A stretch of DNA of 64,000 nucleotides from Photobacterium angustum (GCF_002954615.1 NZ_MSCJ01000003.1:1302001-1366000), one strand, 5' to 3'. Counted from the first letter of the stretch, positions 43,224 to 53,284 are shown. The notes: a model not told the origin generated them from the sequence alone. A program made the numbers and translations.

Positions 43224-43238
43224 TGATAATAATTATCA
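43224..43238. promoter_or_regulatory. Fur box before sitABCD
   Basis: TGATAATAATTATCA is a perfect match to the 7-1-7 Fur palindrome, 71 bases before the sitA start. It predicts iron-dependent repression of the importer by Fur. Confidence 0.85.
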
Positions 43239-43309
43239 ATTGCATTTAAGGGTTGCGTTTGTTATAACTTTGAAAAATTTAAATTACTTTCTTTATAGGG
43301 ATAAAAAGG

Positions 43310-44221
43310 ATGAACTTTCATCAAATGCGACGATTACGATATGTGACAAATACTGTACTGCTATCTGTTGGACTGTTTATGAGTACAGTCAGCCATGCTA
43401 ATGATAAGTTTAAAGTAATTACAACATTCACAATCATTGCTGACATGGCAAAAAATGTCGCAGGTGACGCCGCTATTGTTGAATCCATTACTAAACCCAA
43501 TGCGGAAATTCATAATTATCAAGTAACACCTGGCGATCTTAAACGGGCACAAGGTGCTGATTTAATTCTTTATAACGGTTTAAATTTAGAATTGTGGTTT
43601 AATAAATTTTTTCAAAATCTCCACAATATTCCATCTGTAACGGTAACTGAAAATATCACGCCACTAAGTATTACTCAGGGGCCTTATAACGGTAAACCTA
43701 ACCCTCATGCTTGGATGTCACCTGAGAACGGTATTATCTATGTTGAAAATATTCGCCAAGCACTTGTTAAGTATGACCCTAAAAATGCGGATATTTATAA
43801 TAAAAACGCTCAACAATATACTCAAGAAATTCAGCGAACAATTACACCTATTCGCAATCAGATTAATACCATACCTGTAGATAAACGTTGGCTTGTTACG
43901 AGTGAAGGCGCTTTTAGTTATCTTGCTCGTGATTTTGGACTAAAAGAACTGTATTTATGGCCAATTAATGCTGATGCCCAAGGGACACCTCAACAAGTTC
44001 GTCAACTGATAGATGCTGTTCGCCAACATCAAATTCATGCGGTTTTCAGTGAAAGTACCGTTTCAGCAAAACCGGCTCAACAAGTAGCACGAGAAACAGG
44101 AGCTAACTATGCAGGCGTGCTTTATGTTGATTCCTTGAGTGCTAAAAACGGCCCTGTTCCTACCTATTTAGAGCTAATTAAAGTGACCTCTCAAACCATC
44201 GCTAAAGGGCTGAGTTTATAA
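43310..44221 (+). CDS. sitA: Mn/Fe ABC transporter substrate-binding protein
   Basis: 303 residues, cluster A-I metal-binding lipoprotein/periplasmic family. Signal peptide with cleavage near SHA-NDK (residue 30). The four expected metal ligands are His68 (NAEIHNYQ), His133 (NPHAWMSPE), Glu199 (TSEGAFSYL) and Asp274; Glu rather than His at the third place is the Mn/Fe type, not the Zn type. Its stop overlaps the sitB start (TAATG). Preceded by a perfect Fur box. Confidence 0.92.
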   Translation: MNFHQMRRLRYVTNTVLLSVGLFMSTVSHANDKFKVITTFTIIADMAKNVAGDAAIVESITKPNAEIHNYQVTPGDLKRAQGADLILYNGLNLELWFNKFFQNLHNIPSVTVTENITPLSITQGPYNGKPNPHAWMSPENGIIYVENIRQALVKYDPKNADIYNKNAQQYTQEIQRTITPIRNQINTIPVDKRWLVTSEGAFSYLARDFGLKELYLWPINADAQGTPQQVRQLIDAVRQHQIHAVFSESTVSAKPAQQVARETGANYAGVLYVDSLSAKNGPVPTYLELIKVTSQTIAKGLSL

Positions 44222-45081
44222 TGATAGGGTTAGATATAAACAATATTACGGTTACATACCGTAACGGACATACCGCTCTTCACAATGCCACATTTAGCGT
44301 TCCTCAAGGTTCCATTGCTGCGCTGGTCGGTATGAATGGCAGCGGAAAGTCAACGCTTTTTAAAGCCATTATGGGATTTGTATCCACCAGCCAAGGTAGT
44401 GTGACAATCCTTAATAAGACAGTAAAAAAAGCCCTAAAAAGCAATGTAGTTGCCTATGTTCCACAAAGTGAAGATATAGACTGGAACTTCCCTGTTCTGG
44501 TTGAAGATGTCGTCATGATGGGGCGTTATGGTTATATGAATATGTTACGTATCCCCAAAAAAATAGATCATGAAAAAGTGAATATCGCTCTCGAGCGGGT
44601 CAATATGACTGACTTTCGTAAACGTCAAATCGGAGAACTTTCTGGGGGGCAACGTAAACGGGTATTTCTTGCTCGTGCACTCGCGCAAGAAAGTCAGGTG
44701 ATATTACTCGATGAACCCTTTACAGGCGTTGATGTTCAAACTGAAGATCAAATTATGGCATTGTTACGCGAACTTCGTAATGAAGGCAAAGTCATGCTTG
44801 TCTCCACCCATAATCTTGGCAGTATTCCTGACTTTTGTGACCGTACAATTTTAATTAACAAAACCATTTTGGCGTCAGGAGAAACAACCGAGATTTTCAC
44901 GCCAGAAAATTTAAAACTCGCATTCGGTGGTGTATTACGACACTTCATTTTATCAGGGAAAGATCTTCACGAAGACGACGATAGCCGTAAATTATCGGTT
45001 ATTTCCGATCATGAGCGTCCTGTTGTTATGTATGGTGAGAACGGTGAACAGCAATCTCGCTCCCTTTCCCGTCAAAAATAA
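44221..45081 (+). CDS. sitB: Mn/Fe ABC transporter ATP-binding protein
   Basis: 286 residues. Walker [10 protein letters not shown], signature LSGGQRKR, Walker [13 protein letters not shown] and switch His (VSTHNLGS) are complete. The C-terminal 45 residues (from GKDLHEDDD) are charged and longer than the minimal domain, as in SitB/YfeB. Overlaps sitA by one base and precedes sitC by 14 bases. Confidence 0.92.
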   Translation: MIGLDINNITVTYRNGHTALHNATFSVPQGSIAALVGMNGSGKSTLFKAIMGFVSTSQGSVTILNKTVKKALKSNVVAYVPQSEDIDWNFPVLVEDVVMMGRYGYMNMLRIPKKIDHEKVNIALERVNMTDFRKRQIGELSGGQRKRVFLARALAQESQVILLDEPFTGVDVQTEDQIMALLRELRNEGKVMLVSTHNLGSIPDFCDRTILINKTILASGETTEIFTPENLKLAFGGVLRHFILSGKDLHEDDDSRKLSVISDHERPVVMYGENGEQQSRSLSRQK

Positions 45082-45095
45082 AAGGAGTGATAATC

Positions 45096-45986
45096 GTGGA
45101 CCAATTACTTGAGCCGTTTTTATATAGCTATATGATCAACGCCATGTGGGTTAGTGCGTTAATAGGTGGCGTTTGTGCTTTTCTTTCCTGTTATTTAATG
45201 CTGAAGGGCTGGTCACTTATTGGTGATGCACTATCACATTCTATCGTACCCGGTGTTGCCGGCGCTTATATGATAGGGCTCCCCTTTTCTTTTGGTGCCT
45301 TTTTTTCTGGCGGTTTAGCGGCTGCTGGTATGTTATTTTTAAGCCAGCGTAGTAAATTAAAAGAAGACGCTGTTATTGGCTTAATTTTTACTGCTTTCTT
45401 CGGGCTCGGTTTATTTCTTGTCTCGCTCTATCCTAGTGCGGTTAATATTCAAACTATTGTAATGGGAAATATTCTCGCAATAACCCCAGTAGATACATTA
45501 CAAATCGTCATCATTGGCTGCCTTTCTCTTTTAGTTTTATGTGTAAAGTGGCGTGATTTCATGGTTGTTTTCTTTGATGAAAACCATGCTAAAACCATTG
45601 GGTTATCACCAACATTTTTAAAAATTGTATTTTTTAGTATTTTAAGTGCCTCAACCGTTGCCGCATTGCAAACTGTAGGCGCCTTTTTAGTTATTGCTAT
45701 GGTTGTAATACCTGGTGCAACTGCTTATTTACTGTCTGACCGTTTCTCAATGGTCATTATCTACAGTGTATTTATTGGTGTGTTCAGCGCTTTTCTTGGT
45801 GCATACCTTAGCTATTTTATCAATGGCGCAACAGGCGGGATCATCGTGTTATTACAAACTGTTTTCTTTGGTTTAGCTTTTATATTTGCTCCTAAATATG
45901 GTCGATTAGCAACTTATAGAAAAACAAAGCAAGCGTTAAAAAAAGCACAACGTTTTAAGCAAACGAAAGGAGTTCAACATGGCTAA
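45096..45986 (+). CDS. sitC: Mn/Fe ABC transporter permease 1
   Basis: 296 residues, an ABC-3 family permease with eight to nine helices. Typical segments: MLKGWSLIGDALSHSIVPG near the N-terminus and VAALQTVGAFLVIAMVVIPGATAYLLSDRF. I choose the GTG at 45096, with AGGAG 8 bases before it; an earlier GTG at 45087 shares bases with that site. Overlaps sitD by 8 bases. Confidence 0.9.
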   Translation: MDQLLEPFLYSYMINAMWVSALIGGVCAFLSCYLMLKGWSLIGDALSHSIVPGVAGAYMIGLPFSFGAFFSGGLAAAGMLFLSQRSKLKEDAVIGLIFTAFFGLGLFLVSLYPSAVNIQTIVMGNILAITPVDTLQIVIIGCLSLLVLCVKWRDFMVVFFDENHAKTIGLSPTFLKIVFFSILSASTVAALQTVGAFLVIAMVVIPGATAYLLSDRFSMVIIYSVFIGVFSAFLGAYLSYFINGATGGIIVLLQTVFFGLAFIFAPKYGRLATYRKTKQALKKAQRFKQTKGVQHG

Positions 45987-46836
45987 TCTAATAGAGACAT
46001 TGTTATCGCCTTTTGAATTTATTTTTATGCAGCAAGCTTTTCTGATTGTTTTTTTTATCGCGATACCAACCGCATTACTATCTTGTTTTTTAATTCTCAA
46101 AGGTTGGTCTTTAATGGGTGATGCCATTTCCCATGCTGTTTTACCGGGGATTGTTATTGCTTATGTGTTATCAATTCCATTTACGATTGGTGCTTTTATC
46201 GCAGGTATGTTTTGTGCGTTAACCACAGGGTATTTAAAAGAAAATAGCAGAATTAAAGAAGATACAATTATGGGTGTTGTATTTTCAGCAATGTTCGCGC
46301 TCGGTATTGTGATGATGACGAAAATTCATACTAATATTCACTTAGATCACATTCTGTTTGGTGATCCTCTTGGGGCTAGTTGGCGTGATATTACAGAAGC
46401 AGGCGCAATTGCACTCATTGTTGGAGCTCTGTGTATTGTTAAAGGTAAAGATTTACTTTTACTTATTTTCGATCATCAACATGCACAAGCCATTGGACTT
46501 CCCACCAAAGTATTACATTACGGATTGCTTGCGCTACTCTCGTTCGCAATTGTTACCGCACTTAAAGCCGTTGGCATGATATTAGTGATTTCAATGCTGA
46601 TTGCGCCTGGAGCAACAGCCTTTATGCTCACCCGCCGTTTTCAAAGCATGATGATAATATCGGTATTCATTTCTATCATAAATTGCTTCTTAGGCGTTTA
46701 TCTTAGCTTCTTTATCGATAGTGCTCCCGCACCAACAATCATATTATTACTGACAATAAACTTTATTGTAGTGTTTACTTATCACACAATAAAACAGCGA
46801 GCTATTGTAAAAAACACGTCCGTAAGTGCAATATAA
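45979..46836 (+). CDS. sitD: Mn/Fe ABC transporter permease 2
   Basis: 285 residues, a paralogue of SitC: FLILKGWSLMGDAISHAVLPGIV and ALKAVGMILVISMLIAPGATAFMLTRRF are parallel blocks. It forms the second half of the channel. AGGAG lies 6 bases before the ATG inside the end of sitC, so translation is coupled. Last gene of the operon. Confidence 0.92.
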   Translation: MANLIETLLSPFEFIFMQQAFLIVFFIAIPTALLSCFLILKGWSLMGDAISHAVLPGIVIAYVLSIPFTIGAFIAGMFCALTTGYLKENSRIKEDTIMGVVFSAMFALGIVMMTKIHTNIHLDHILFGDPLGASWRDITEAGAIALIVGALCIVKGKDLLLLIFDHQHAQAIGLPTKVLHYGLLALLSFAIVTALKAVGMILVISMLIAPGATAFMLTRRFQSMMIISVFISIINCFLGVYLSFFIDSAPAPTIILLLTINFIVVFTYHTIKQRAIVKNTSVSAI

Positions 46837-46863
46837 ACAAAGTTACGCTTACTATATTCCATT

Positions 46864-46887
46864 ATGGCTATCAAATCCGATAGCCAT
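46864..46887. terminator. hairpin after sitD, possible terminator
   Basis: A nine-bp perfect inverted repeat ATGGCTATC / GATAGCCAT with a six-base loop lies 28 bases after the operon. No strong T-run follows. Confidence 0.5.
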
Positions 46888-46956
46888 TATTCCCAAGAGA
46901 TCTCAGAATCATTTCACCGTTCAGTGTCGTTTTTTCTAATTAAATTATTAGCTACA

Positions 46957-47322
46957 TTACATTTGTTTCGCGCGAATAATTTGTTGTTGGTGTAAAGCTG
47001 AAATAGGTAAACGTTTAAAAGGGCTTACATTACTTCCCCCTGTATTTCCTTCAGGCACAAGACCCACAGCAGTTTTAGTTAATGCGCCAAAGACTCTTAA
47101 TAACTGCCCTCTTAGCTCTTGGCTATCACCATTACGTCGTGCCCAATACAGCATATGACAATGGATTCTAGTATGCCAGTAAGTAGAATGTTGTCCCAAA
47201 ACGTGAGCGTTTTCTAAATGGCTGAACTCTAATACTACATCTTTATTACGTCTCGCTTTCCGAGCTAAAGATAATTCTTTTATTACGGCATAAGAGATAT
47301 TTTGTGAAAATCTATTGAGCAT
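46957..47322 (-). CDS. DUF3703 domain protein
   Basis: About 121 residues with the DUF3703 signature: LENAHVLGQHSTYWHTRIHCHMLYWARR, then ELRGQLLRVFGALTKTAVGLVPEGNTGGSNVSPFKRLPI. Clustered His suggest metal binding, which is unproven. I use ATG 47322, with GGA 7 bases upstream; the frame is open to 47334. Function unknown. Confidence 0.8.
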   Translation of the reverse strand: MLNRFSQNISYAVIKELSLARKARRNKDVVLEFSHLENAHVLGQHSTYWHTRIHCHMLYWARRNGDSQELRGQLLRVFGALTKTAVGLVPEGNTGGSNVSPFKRLPISALHQQQIIRAKQM

Positions 47323-47595
47323 AACTCTTTCCATGATGATGCTTGATATCTATCTCTAACATTAGAGCACACTAATAAATGCACCAGTGTTTACCACTTC
47401 CCTCTAGATAACGATCACTTTTTACTTTATAGCATTTACATATTTCACCCATAAAGACTGATTGTTGTGCTGATTGTCTCTCCGATTTAAAACTTCGAAG
47501 AGGGAATTCATATTTTTCCGCTGTGCTTTTATAGCCGCTTCCCTCTTTCACCTGCTAAAATCACCGCACTATAAAAACAAACTACTGAGCAATGT

Positions 47596-48408
47596 ATGCA
47601 AGGAACATTAAGTAAAATGAAGTCAACGTTAAATGACGTTGTTGACTACCATCTCCCTATCGGTGATCAACAATTGCATTTAAATCCTTTGATTGGTAAG
47701 TCACTTAAATTGACTCATACAGGCAATATTTTTTGCCAGTCGTGTGGCAAAAAAACCAAGAAAAGTTACTCTCAAGGTCATTGCTTCCCTTGTATGAAAA
47801 AATTAGCGTCATGCGATATGTGCATTATGAAACCTGAAACTTGTCACTACGACAAAGGTACATGCCGTGAGCCACAATGGGGTGAAGAAAATTGCATGGT
47901 GCCGCACTATGTTTACCTATCAAATACTTCGGGTTTAAAAGTGGGTATTACTCGACATACCCAACTACCGACACGATGGATTGATCAAGGTGCAACACAG
48001 GCACTTGCTGTACTAAAAGTAAAAACACGTCAAATTTCAGGTTTAGTGGAAGTGGCTATTGCAGAGCTTGTCGCTGATAAAACCAACTGGCGTGCAATGC
48101 TCAAAGGTGATAATGCTGAGATAGATTTAACAGAAAAAGCCTCGGTTTTATTACCAGAAGTAAAAGCTCGTCTTGCAGAAATCACTGCAGAATATGGTGA
48201 AGATGCGATTGAATATCTTGATAACGATATTGTTGATATTCATTTTCCTGTTGATGCCTTCCCAACCAAGATTAGCTCACACAACTTTGATAAAGAGCCT
48301 GTGGTTGAAGGTATTTTGCAAGGAATTAAAGGTCAATATCTGATCTTTGATACTGGCGTGATCAACATTCGTAAATTCACCAGCTACGAAGTAATTGCAG
48401 AAGCATAA
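47596..48408 (+). CDS. DUF2797 domain protein with Cys clusters
   Basis: 270 residues. Residues about 40-100 contain C-x2-C (FCQSCGKK), C-x2-C (CFPCMKK), C-x2-C (CDMCIMK) and three more Cys, likely one or two zinc sites. The rest has HYVYLSNTSGLKVGITRHTQLPTRWIDQGA, a GIY-YIG-like stretch (V-Y-L-S ... K-V-G-I-T) seen in DUF2797. The family's function is not established. Stand-alone gene followed by a hairpin. Confidence 0.83.
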   Translation: MQGTLSKMKSTLNDVVDYHLPIGDQQLHLNPLIGKSLKLTHTGNIFCQSCGKKTKKSYSQGHCFPCMKKLASCDMCIMKPETCHYDKGTCREPQWGEENCMVPHYVYLSNTSGLKVGITRHTQLPTRWIDQGATQALAVLKVKTRQISGLVEVAIAELVADKTNWRAMLKGDNAEIDLTEKASVLLPEVKARLAEITAEYGEDAIEYLDNDIVDIHFPVDAFPTKISSHNFDKEPVVEGILQGIKGQYLIFDTGVINIRKFTSYEVIAEA

Positions 48409-48454
48409 AATATATTTAAGTACTCTCTATCAGAATCAATAGAGAATAAGAACG

Positions 48455-48505
48455 ATAAAAGCGAAGCAACTGTATTCGACTAACCGAATCATACTTCGCT
48501 TTTAT
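48455..48505. terminator. bidirectional hairpin terminator
   Basis: Arms ATAAAAGCGAAG and CTTCGCTTTTAT pair perfectly (12 bp) around a loop that contains a second small hairpin (TTCG..CGAA), between convergent genes. Confidence 0.75.
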
Positions 48506-49137
48506 TTCTTTGCTCGTCCTTGAATATAATCATATTTTCTATTTTGTATCGCGAGATCACGTAAAAAGTTCTCACCTAATACAATACCGTTACCACCATT
48601 GATCAGCACATATTCAATTTCTTCATTAATATCGCCAAGTTTGGTTCTTAACTTTACAACAGGTAAGGGTTTATCGCTTTTTTCTGGTACTTTAACTTTT
48701 TCAAGAATGGCAAATTTATATTCTTTATCAAGAAGTTTAAACTTAACCCAATCTTTTCCATCACGTTCAAATTCAACTAAATCACTTACACCGATGCGTG
48801 AATTTGTTGATACAGGATCAATATAAGCTGCAAAATATTCTGTTGATGAAGGCAGTAAGATCCACTCATGTCGCCCTAAAATAAACAACCCATCTTGAGT
48901 TTCTTTCTTTACTGATGAATTTGCTGATTTTGTACTGTTATGTGCAAGGATTAAATCGCTTGAAGCATTAAACTGAGTATCACTGGCATGAGGAAGAGAA
49001 AGATCAGAAGACTGACTCAAAGGATCTGGGAAAAAAGAAACACGAAACTTGGATGAAGTAACATGATTATCAGCAAAAGATTGATGACTGACTACCAGTA
49101 AAAAAAAAGCAGATATTCGACTTACTTTATTCATCAT
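48502..49137 (-). CDS. retropepsin-like (RimB/Zn_protease family) periplasmic protein, catalytic motif lost
   Basis: 211 residues. Signal peptide 1-22, a variable Ser-rich stretch (about 25-80), then a retropepsin-like fold: LGRHEWILLPSSTEYFAAYIDPV, DLVEFERDGKDWVKFKL, LPVVKLRTKLGDINEEIEYVLIN and VLGENFLRDLAI. In the family the first strand pair ends with D-T-G-A; here it is IDPVSTNS, so Asp is kept but Thr-Gly is gone. It may be a non-catalytic binding protein. Confidence 0.72.
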   Translation of the reverse strand: MMNKVSRISAFFLLVVSHQSFADNHVTSSKFRVSFFPDPLSQSSDLSLPHASDTQFNASSDLILAHNSTKSANSSVKKETQDGLFILGRHEWILLPSSTEYFAAYIDPVSTNSRIGVSDLVEFERDGKDWVKFKLLDKEYKFAILEKVKVPEKSDKPLPVVKLRTKLGDINEEIEYVLINGGNGIVLGENFLRDLAIQNRKYDYIQGRAKK

Positions 49138-49224
49138 AAGTTAACCTTTTCGTTATTCTTTTATACCCATACCTTACAAAACATAATACTTACAAGGGGA
49201 AATAGGCAACTATTTCCCTCAAAC

Positions 49225-50121
49225 TCATTGCATACTCATGGCTGCTTCAAACTTATTAAACTTATTTGCTAACCAGTTTTCATCATACCAACCCATATTT
49301 CGACTGTGTTTCGCATCATCCCACAAACTAAAGAAATAACGTCGTGCTTCAAAGCCATCATCTAACTGACGTTTTTCAATATAGCGTTCGGCGATATGCG
49401 TATCACCACGTACATCAAATAAATGGATCACATCGAGTTCACGGTGTTTGAAGCCGCTATCACAAGGATCAAGCAACCCTGCAACTTTAAACGTATTAGG
49501 ATCAAATAATACATTCGCTAAATGACAATCATCGTGAACGAAAGAAGACGCTTCATGAGCAATAGGTGCTAGTATTTCTCTACGACGTTCCCATAATTCA
49601 GTATATTGATCTTTGATCTTTGAACTAAATGGCGATGCTGAACAAGAAAGGTATTTGTATACATCTTTCATCCAGTCATCGAACGCGTTATTAAAATCAC
49701 CATCAAAGCTTCCATTAGTTAATTCAAAGCCTTGTGGATGATTATGCTCATGTAATGCGAGTAAAATATCAGTGTAATCTTCACGGAATGTCTCTATAGC
49801 GAATTTATTATTGGGTAATTCATTCGCAGGTCGACCTTCGAGCCAATCTAGCACGATATAGTCATACCCTTCTTCACGACCAAATAAATAGATCTGCGGT
49901 ACAGGACAACTCACAATAGAGCGTAACTTCTGTAAACACGCAACTTCTTTACTTATTCGGCCCACTTCTCGTGAAAACTTAACAACAATCTTTGCCTTCC
50001 CTGTGGCAAGAAATACAACCCAACCATAAAAGGTTTCCTGAATATCACATACAACAGCTTTTTGTCGGAACATTGCGAAAAACGATTTTTCAGCAATATT
50101 TTTTAGCTGGGCTCTATTCAT
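49225..50121 (-). CDS. APH-family phosphotransferase
   Basis: 298 residues, one kinase-like domain. The nucleotide lobe has VVKFSREVGRISKEVACLQKL (the Lys and Glu pair) and the catalytic loop FVHDDCHLANVLFDPNTFKVAGLLDPCDSG, with Asp-x4-Asn and, instead of the usual D-W/F-E, D-P-C-D. Relatives phosphorylate aminoglycosides, choline, homoserine or other small molecules; no resistance claim is justified. AAGG lies 8 bases before the ATG. Confidence 0.82.
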   Translation of the reverse strand: MNRAQLKNIAEKSFFAMFRQKAVVCDIQETFYGWVVFLATGKAKIVVKFSREVGRISKEVACLQKLRSIVSCPVPQIYLFGREEGYDYIVLDWLEGRPANELPNNKFAIETFREDYTDILLALHEHNHPQGFELTNGSFDGDFNNAFDDWMKDVYKYLSCSASPFSSKIKDQYTELWERRREILAPIAHEASSFVHDDCHLANVLFDPNTFKVAGLLDPCDSGFKHRELDVIHLFDVRGDTHIAERYIEKRQLDDGFEARRYFFSLWDDAKHSRNMGWYDENWLANKFNKFEAAMSMQ

Positions 50122-50503
50122 ATTTTGTACCTTGGATGTTATCTAGCAACTGTAACCAATAAATACCAAATAAGCATAACCATCTGGTTTTATTGGTTTT
50201 TTAATCTTTATTATGGGTTAAGAATGCAACATAACAGCCAATATGACCAGTCGATACAGTAAATAAAACTTAAAATGTTTTACTTTTGGTTACATTTGAT
50301 TTTTTACAGAGCTTTACCTCCGTACACTAGCTAAAAATTAGCGAATAAAACTCTTTTTTAGCAATAAATAAAAAGTGTGCTCTAATTCACCAAATATAAG
50401 CAAAATAAAAAACGATACACAAAGGAATGTGATATATATTTCATTATTCCAAATAAGACTAATGCGAAATACTATCAATTAATAATAACGTAATTCGTTT
50501 ACC
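50122..50503. other. non-coding gap with an orphan hairpin
   Basis: 382 bases between two minus-strand genes. It contains a nested hairpin with a T-run at 50154-50202 in plus orientation; otherwise AT-rich and featureless. Confidence 0.5.
50154..50202 (+). terminator. nested hairpin with T-run, no gene upstream
   Basis: Outer arms AACCAATAAA / TTTATTGGTT (10 bp), inner hairpin AACCA-TC-TGGTT, then TTTTTT. It faces plus although both neighbouring genes are on the minus strand. Confidence 0.55.
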
Positions 50504-50971
50504 TTAAATGTCATGATACATAATTTCTTGTGGCCCAAATAAACCTCCCAGATAACGTTCACCTGTAAAAGCGAAACCAGCCGTTTCATAACAACGCCTT
50601 GCCACTGTATTTTTACAATTTATTGTTAAATAAACCCTTTGATAGTTTGAGTAGTACTTCGCTAAATAAGTAAATAACGCCATTAATGCTTGTTTACCAA
50701 TACCCTTACCTTGTAATTTTTGGTCTATAACAAAGGTTCGCAAACCAACACAATTTTCAGAGCAAAAATCCACATCACGAAAGTAAGCAATATCTATTTT
50801 AAAAAAGCCTACAACATGGCTACCTTGCTTAATGACATGAAGATGCATTGTTGCAGATTCACTTTCTAAAAAATCTTCTGCTGTAGCGGCAAATAGGATT
50901 TGATCCTCAAATAAAGACACCGCTTTCACACCCTCTTGATCCTTCTCTGTATATCTCGAAATTACAAGCAT
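50504..50971 (-). CDS. GNAT family N-acetyltransferase
   Basis: About 155 residues. The acetyl-CoA loop reads QKLQGKGIGKQAL (Q-x-x-G-x-G) and the C-terminal YETAGFAFTGERYLGG is the usual GNAT end. I use ATG 50971, with AGGA 6 bases upstream; the frame is open to 50992. Substrate unknown. Confidence 0.82.
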   Translation of the reverse strand: MLVISRYTEKDQEGVKAVSLFEDQILFAATAEDFLESESATMHLHVIKQGSHVVGFFKIDIAYFRDVDFCSENCVGLRTFVIDQKLQGKGIGKQALMALFTYLAKYYSNYQRVYLTINCKNTVARRCYETAGFAFTGERYLGGLFGPQEIMYHDI

Positions 50972-51119
50972 ATTAAGTCCTATCAACTGCATTTTAAGTA
51001 AGCACTATTCCGATCGCAATTTTACTATGAACAGTATGTAAATTATTAACTATTCATAATAAAAGCTTAGTAATTCATTTATTATCTTTTTATATTTAGT
51101 TGGCTATATTGAGAGTATA

Positions 51120-53048
51120 ATGAAACTTATACAAACCATATTACTGAGCAGTGCTCTTCTTCTATTAATAACTGGATGCATTCGACCTAAAGAAGCAACA
51201 CACCAGTCTTTGACAACTCAACAACTACCTATCTTGCTAGATTTTAAAGATCTGACTACAGCAACAAACGGTACACACTCATACCAAGTCTCACCTGATG
51301 GTGAGAAATTGGCCTGGCTAAAAGACAGTTTCGACAACAATGGTAACCCTTATACTGCGCTACACTTTAAGAATTTAAAAACTGGTGAAAAAGGTAAATT
51401 TAATTACTGGGTTTCATTCTTTGAATGGATGCCTGATAGTCGTAACCTTATTTATGTGCCTCACTTTGACAATATGAAATCTAAAATATTCTTTTTTGAC
51501 ATAGAGCATCCAACACAATTCGTTAAACCTTTTTATGATAAAAACAATCAGATCAATGTTGTCGATTTTTTATTTAACGACCCAGAAAACATTCTTGTTA
51601 GGCATAACGGTGGCGATGCTAAAATCTTCAATTTATACCGCTTAAATATTAAAACAAAAAAAGAAACATTATTATTTAAAGTCGATAAAGAATTAACAAT
51701 AGATGGATTTATTATTGACGACAGAGTTAAAGGTGGGTCAATTTTCGCTTATATCAAAGATAAGAGAAAAATATATAAATTTGGTACAGATAAACTGTTA
51801 TTTGATGCAGGTAAAAATGGTGAAGTTGCACATGCAATGTTGAATCATAGCAACAATACCCTAACTATTTTAGCTAACAATAATTCCGACAAGACTCAAC
51901 TTATTGAGCTAGATCTTGCAACAAATGCCGTTAATACCCTTTATTCAAATAAGACTGTTGACGTAGAAAATTATTATTTTGATAGTAATCATGCACCTGC
52001 GCTAGCAGCTAGTTACCCTGATTCTCAAGAAGTCGTTACTTTTAACTCTAATTATAAAAAATTAGCCTCTACATTTTATCAAAAAGATAAAAGTGGAATA
52101 GTTATTTTTAGCACTGACAGTAAAAATGAGAAATTCACATTAAGCCAGTATAATGAATACGGATATAACATTTATCTCTATGATACGGCTAAAAACAAGA
52201 AAGAACTGTTATCACAAAGTAAATCACATCATTACACGCAATTTCTTGCCACCCAAAAGCCTATTCAGTTCACGAGCCGAGATGGTTTAACCCTTAACGG
52301 TTATATCACCCTACCTAAGGGCATTAAAGCCAATAATCTTCCAACGGTATTACTGGTTCACGGTGGGCCACATGCTCGTGACTACTGGGGCTTTAATACT
52401 GAAGCACAGTTACTTGCCAACCGTGGCTATGCGGTTATTCAAGTTAATTTCAGGGGATCTACAGGTTATGGCTATGCGTTTACATCTTCAGGCTATGGTG
52501 AATTCTCTAAAGCCATGCATAACGACCTAATTGATGGTGTGAATTGGGCTGTAGAGCAAGGAATAACAGATCCGAACAATGTCGCAATTATGGGCGCTAG
52601 TTACGGTGGATACGCAACCTTAGTCGGTATGACACTGACTCCCGATAAGTTTGCTTGTGGTATTGATATTTTTGGTATTTCGGATCTCGAACTAATGGTA
52701 AATAACTTCCCTGAACCATGGAGGCGACATGAAGATATTTGGGTAAACTATATTGGTGATTTCAACGATCCAGATATGAAACAACAGCGTGCACAGCAAT
52801 CGCCCATCAACTTTATTAATAATATGAATGCACCTCTGTTAGTCATTCAAGGTGACAGTGATGCTGTTGTGATCCCTGAGCACTCTCGTCGTTTTGTTGA
52901 AGCGGCAAAGAAAGCAGGAAAAGATGTGCAGTATTGGGAGATGAATAACGTTGGTCATCATTATGGTACCCCTACACAAACAAGGAAACTTGCGAGAAAA
53001 GTTGATAATTTCTTAAGCCAATGTATTGGTGGCCGCTCAGCAGGCTAA
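51120..53048 (+). CDS. S9 family (prolyl oligopeptidase-like) lipoprotein peptidase
   Basis: 642 residues. Lipoprotein signal ending LITGC (Cys20). Residues about 40-380 form a WD40/beta-propeller-like domain; the alpha/beta hydrolase domain (about 390-635) has LLVHGGPHARDYWGF, the nucleophile Ser494 (GASYGGY), Asp581 (GDSDAVV) and His613 (VGHHYG), the S9 triad in order. It resembles dipeptidyl/acylaminoacyl peptidases that clip short peptides, here on the membrane outside the cytoplasm. GAGAG precedes the ATG and a terminator follows. Confidence 0.88.
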   Translation: MKLIQTILLSSALLLLITGCIRPKEATHQSLTTQQLPILLDFKDLTTATNGTHSYQVSPDGEKLAWLKDSFDNNGNPYTALHFKNLKTGEKGKFNYWVSFFEWMPDSRNLIYVPHFDNMKSKIFFFDIEHPTQFVKPFYDKNNQINVVDFLFNDPENILVRHNGGDAKIFNLYRLNIKTKKETLLFKVDKELTIDGFIIDDRVKGGSIFAYIKDKRKIYKFGTDKLLFDAGKNGEVAHAMLNHSNNTLTILANNNSDKTQLIELDLATNAVNTLYSNKTVDVENYYFDSNHAPALAASYPDSQEVVTFNSNYKKLASTFYQKDKSGIVIFSTDSKNEKFTLSQYNEYGYNIYLYDTAKNKKELLSQSKSHHYTQFLATQKPIQFTSRDGLTLNGYITLPKGIKANNLPTVLLVHGGPHARDYWGFNTEAQLLANRGYAVIQVNFRGSTGYGYAFTSSGYGEFSKAMHNDLIDGVNWAVEQGITDPNNVAIMGASYGGYATLVGMTLTPDKFACGIDIFGISDLELMVNNFPEPWRRHEDIWVNYIGDFNDPDMKQQRAQQSPINFINNMNAPLLVIQGDSDAVVIPEHSRRFVEAAKKAGKDVQYWEMNNVGHHYGTPTQTRKLARKVDNFLSQCIGGRSAG

Positions 53049-53063
53049 CTATTAATAATAAAC

Positions 53064-53097
53064 GGTGTCATCTCCTTTCGGATGACACCACGTTTTT
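53064..53097 (+). terminator. terminator of the S9 peptidase gene
   Basis: Stem GGTGTCATC / GATGACACC, extended by ACG/CGT with a small bulge, then TTTTT; 16 bases after the stop. Confidence 0.82.
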
Positions 53098-53284
53098 CTT
53101 CTTTTATATTATTGTTCAAACTGATTTTCAAATAGCGACAACATAACTAAAATAAAACAAAAAACACCCAACTATTTGACATATGTTCTGTATTACTAAA
53201 TTACAGATACTTACAACTCATTATTTAACCATTTCGAATTTATCTCATTATAATCAGTGCAGTTTTTACTTGTGAGATTTCTTT

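Noticed and set aside
45087..45095. GTG at 45087 as the sitC start
   Set aside because: It overlaps the AGGAG ribosome site; GTG 45096 has proper spacing.
49225..50121. Aminoglycoside resistance gene
   Set aside because: Only the general APH/choline kinase fold is visible; nothing supports resistance rather than another small-molecule kinase.
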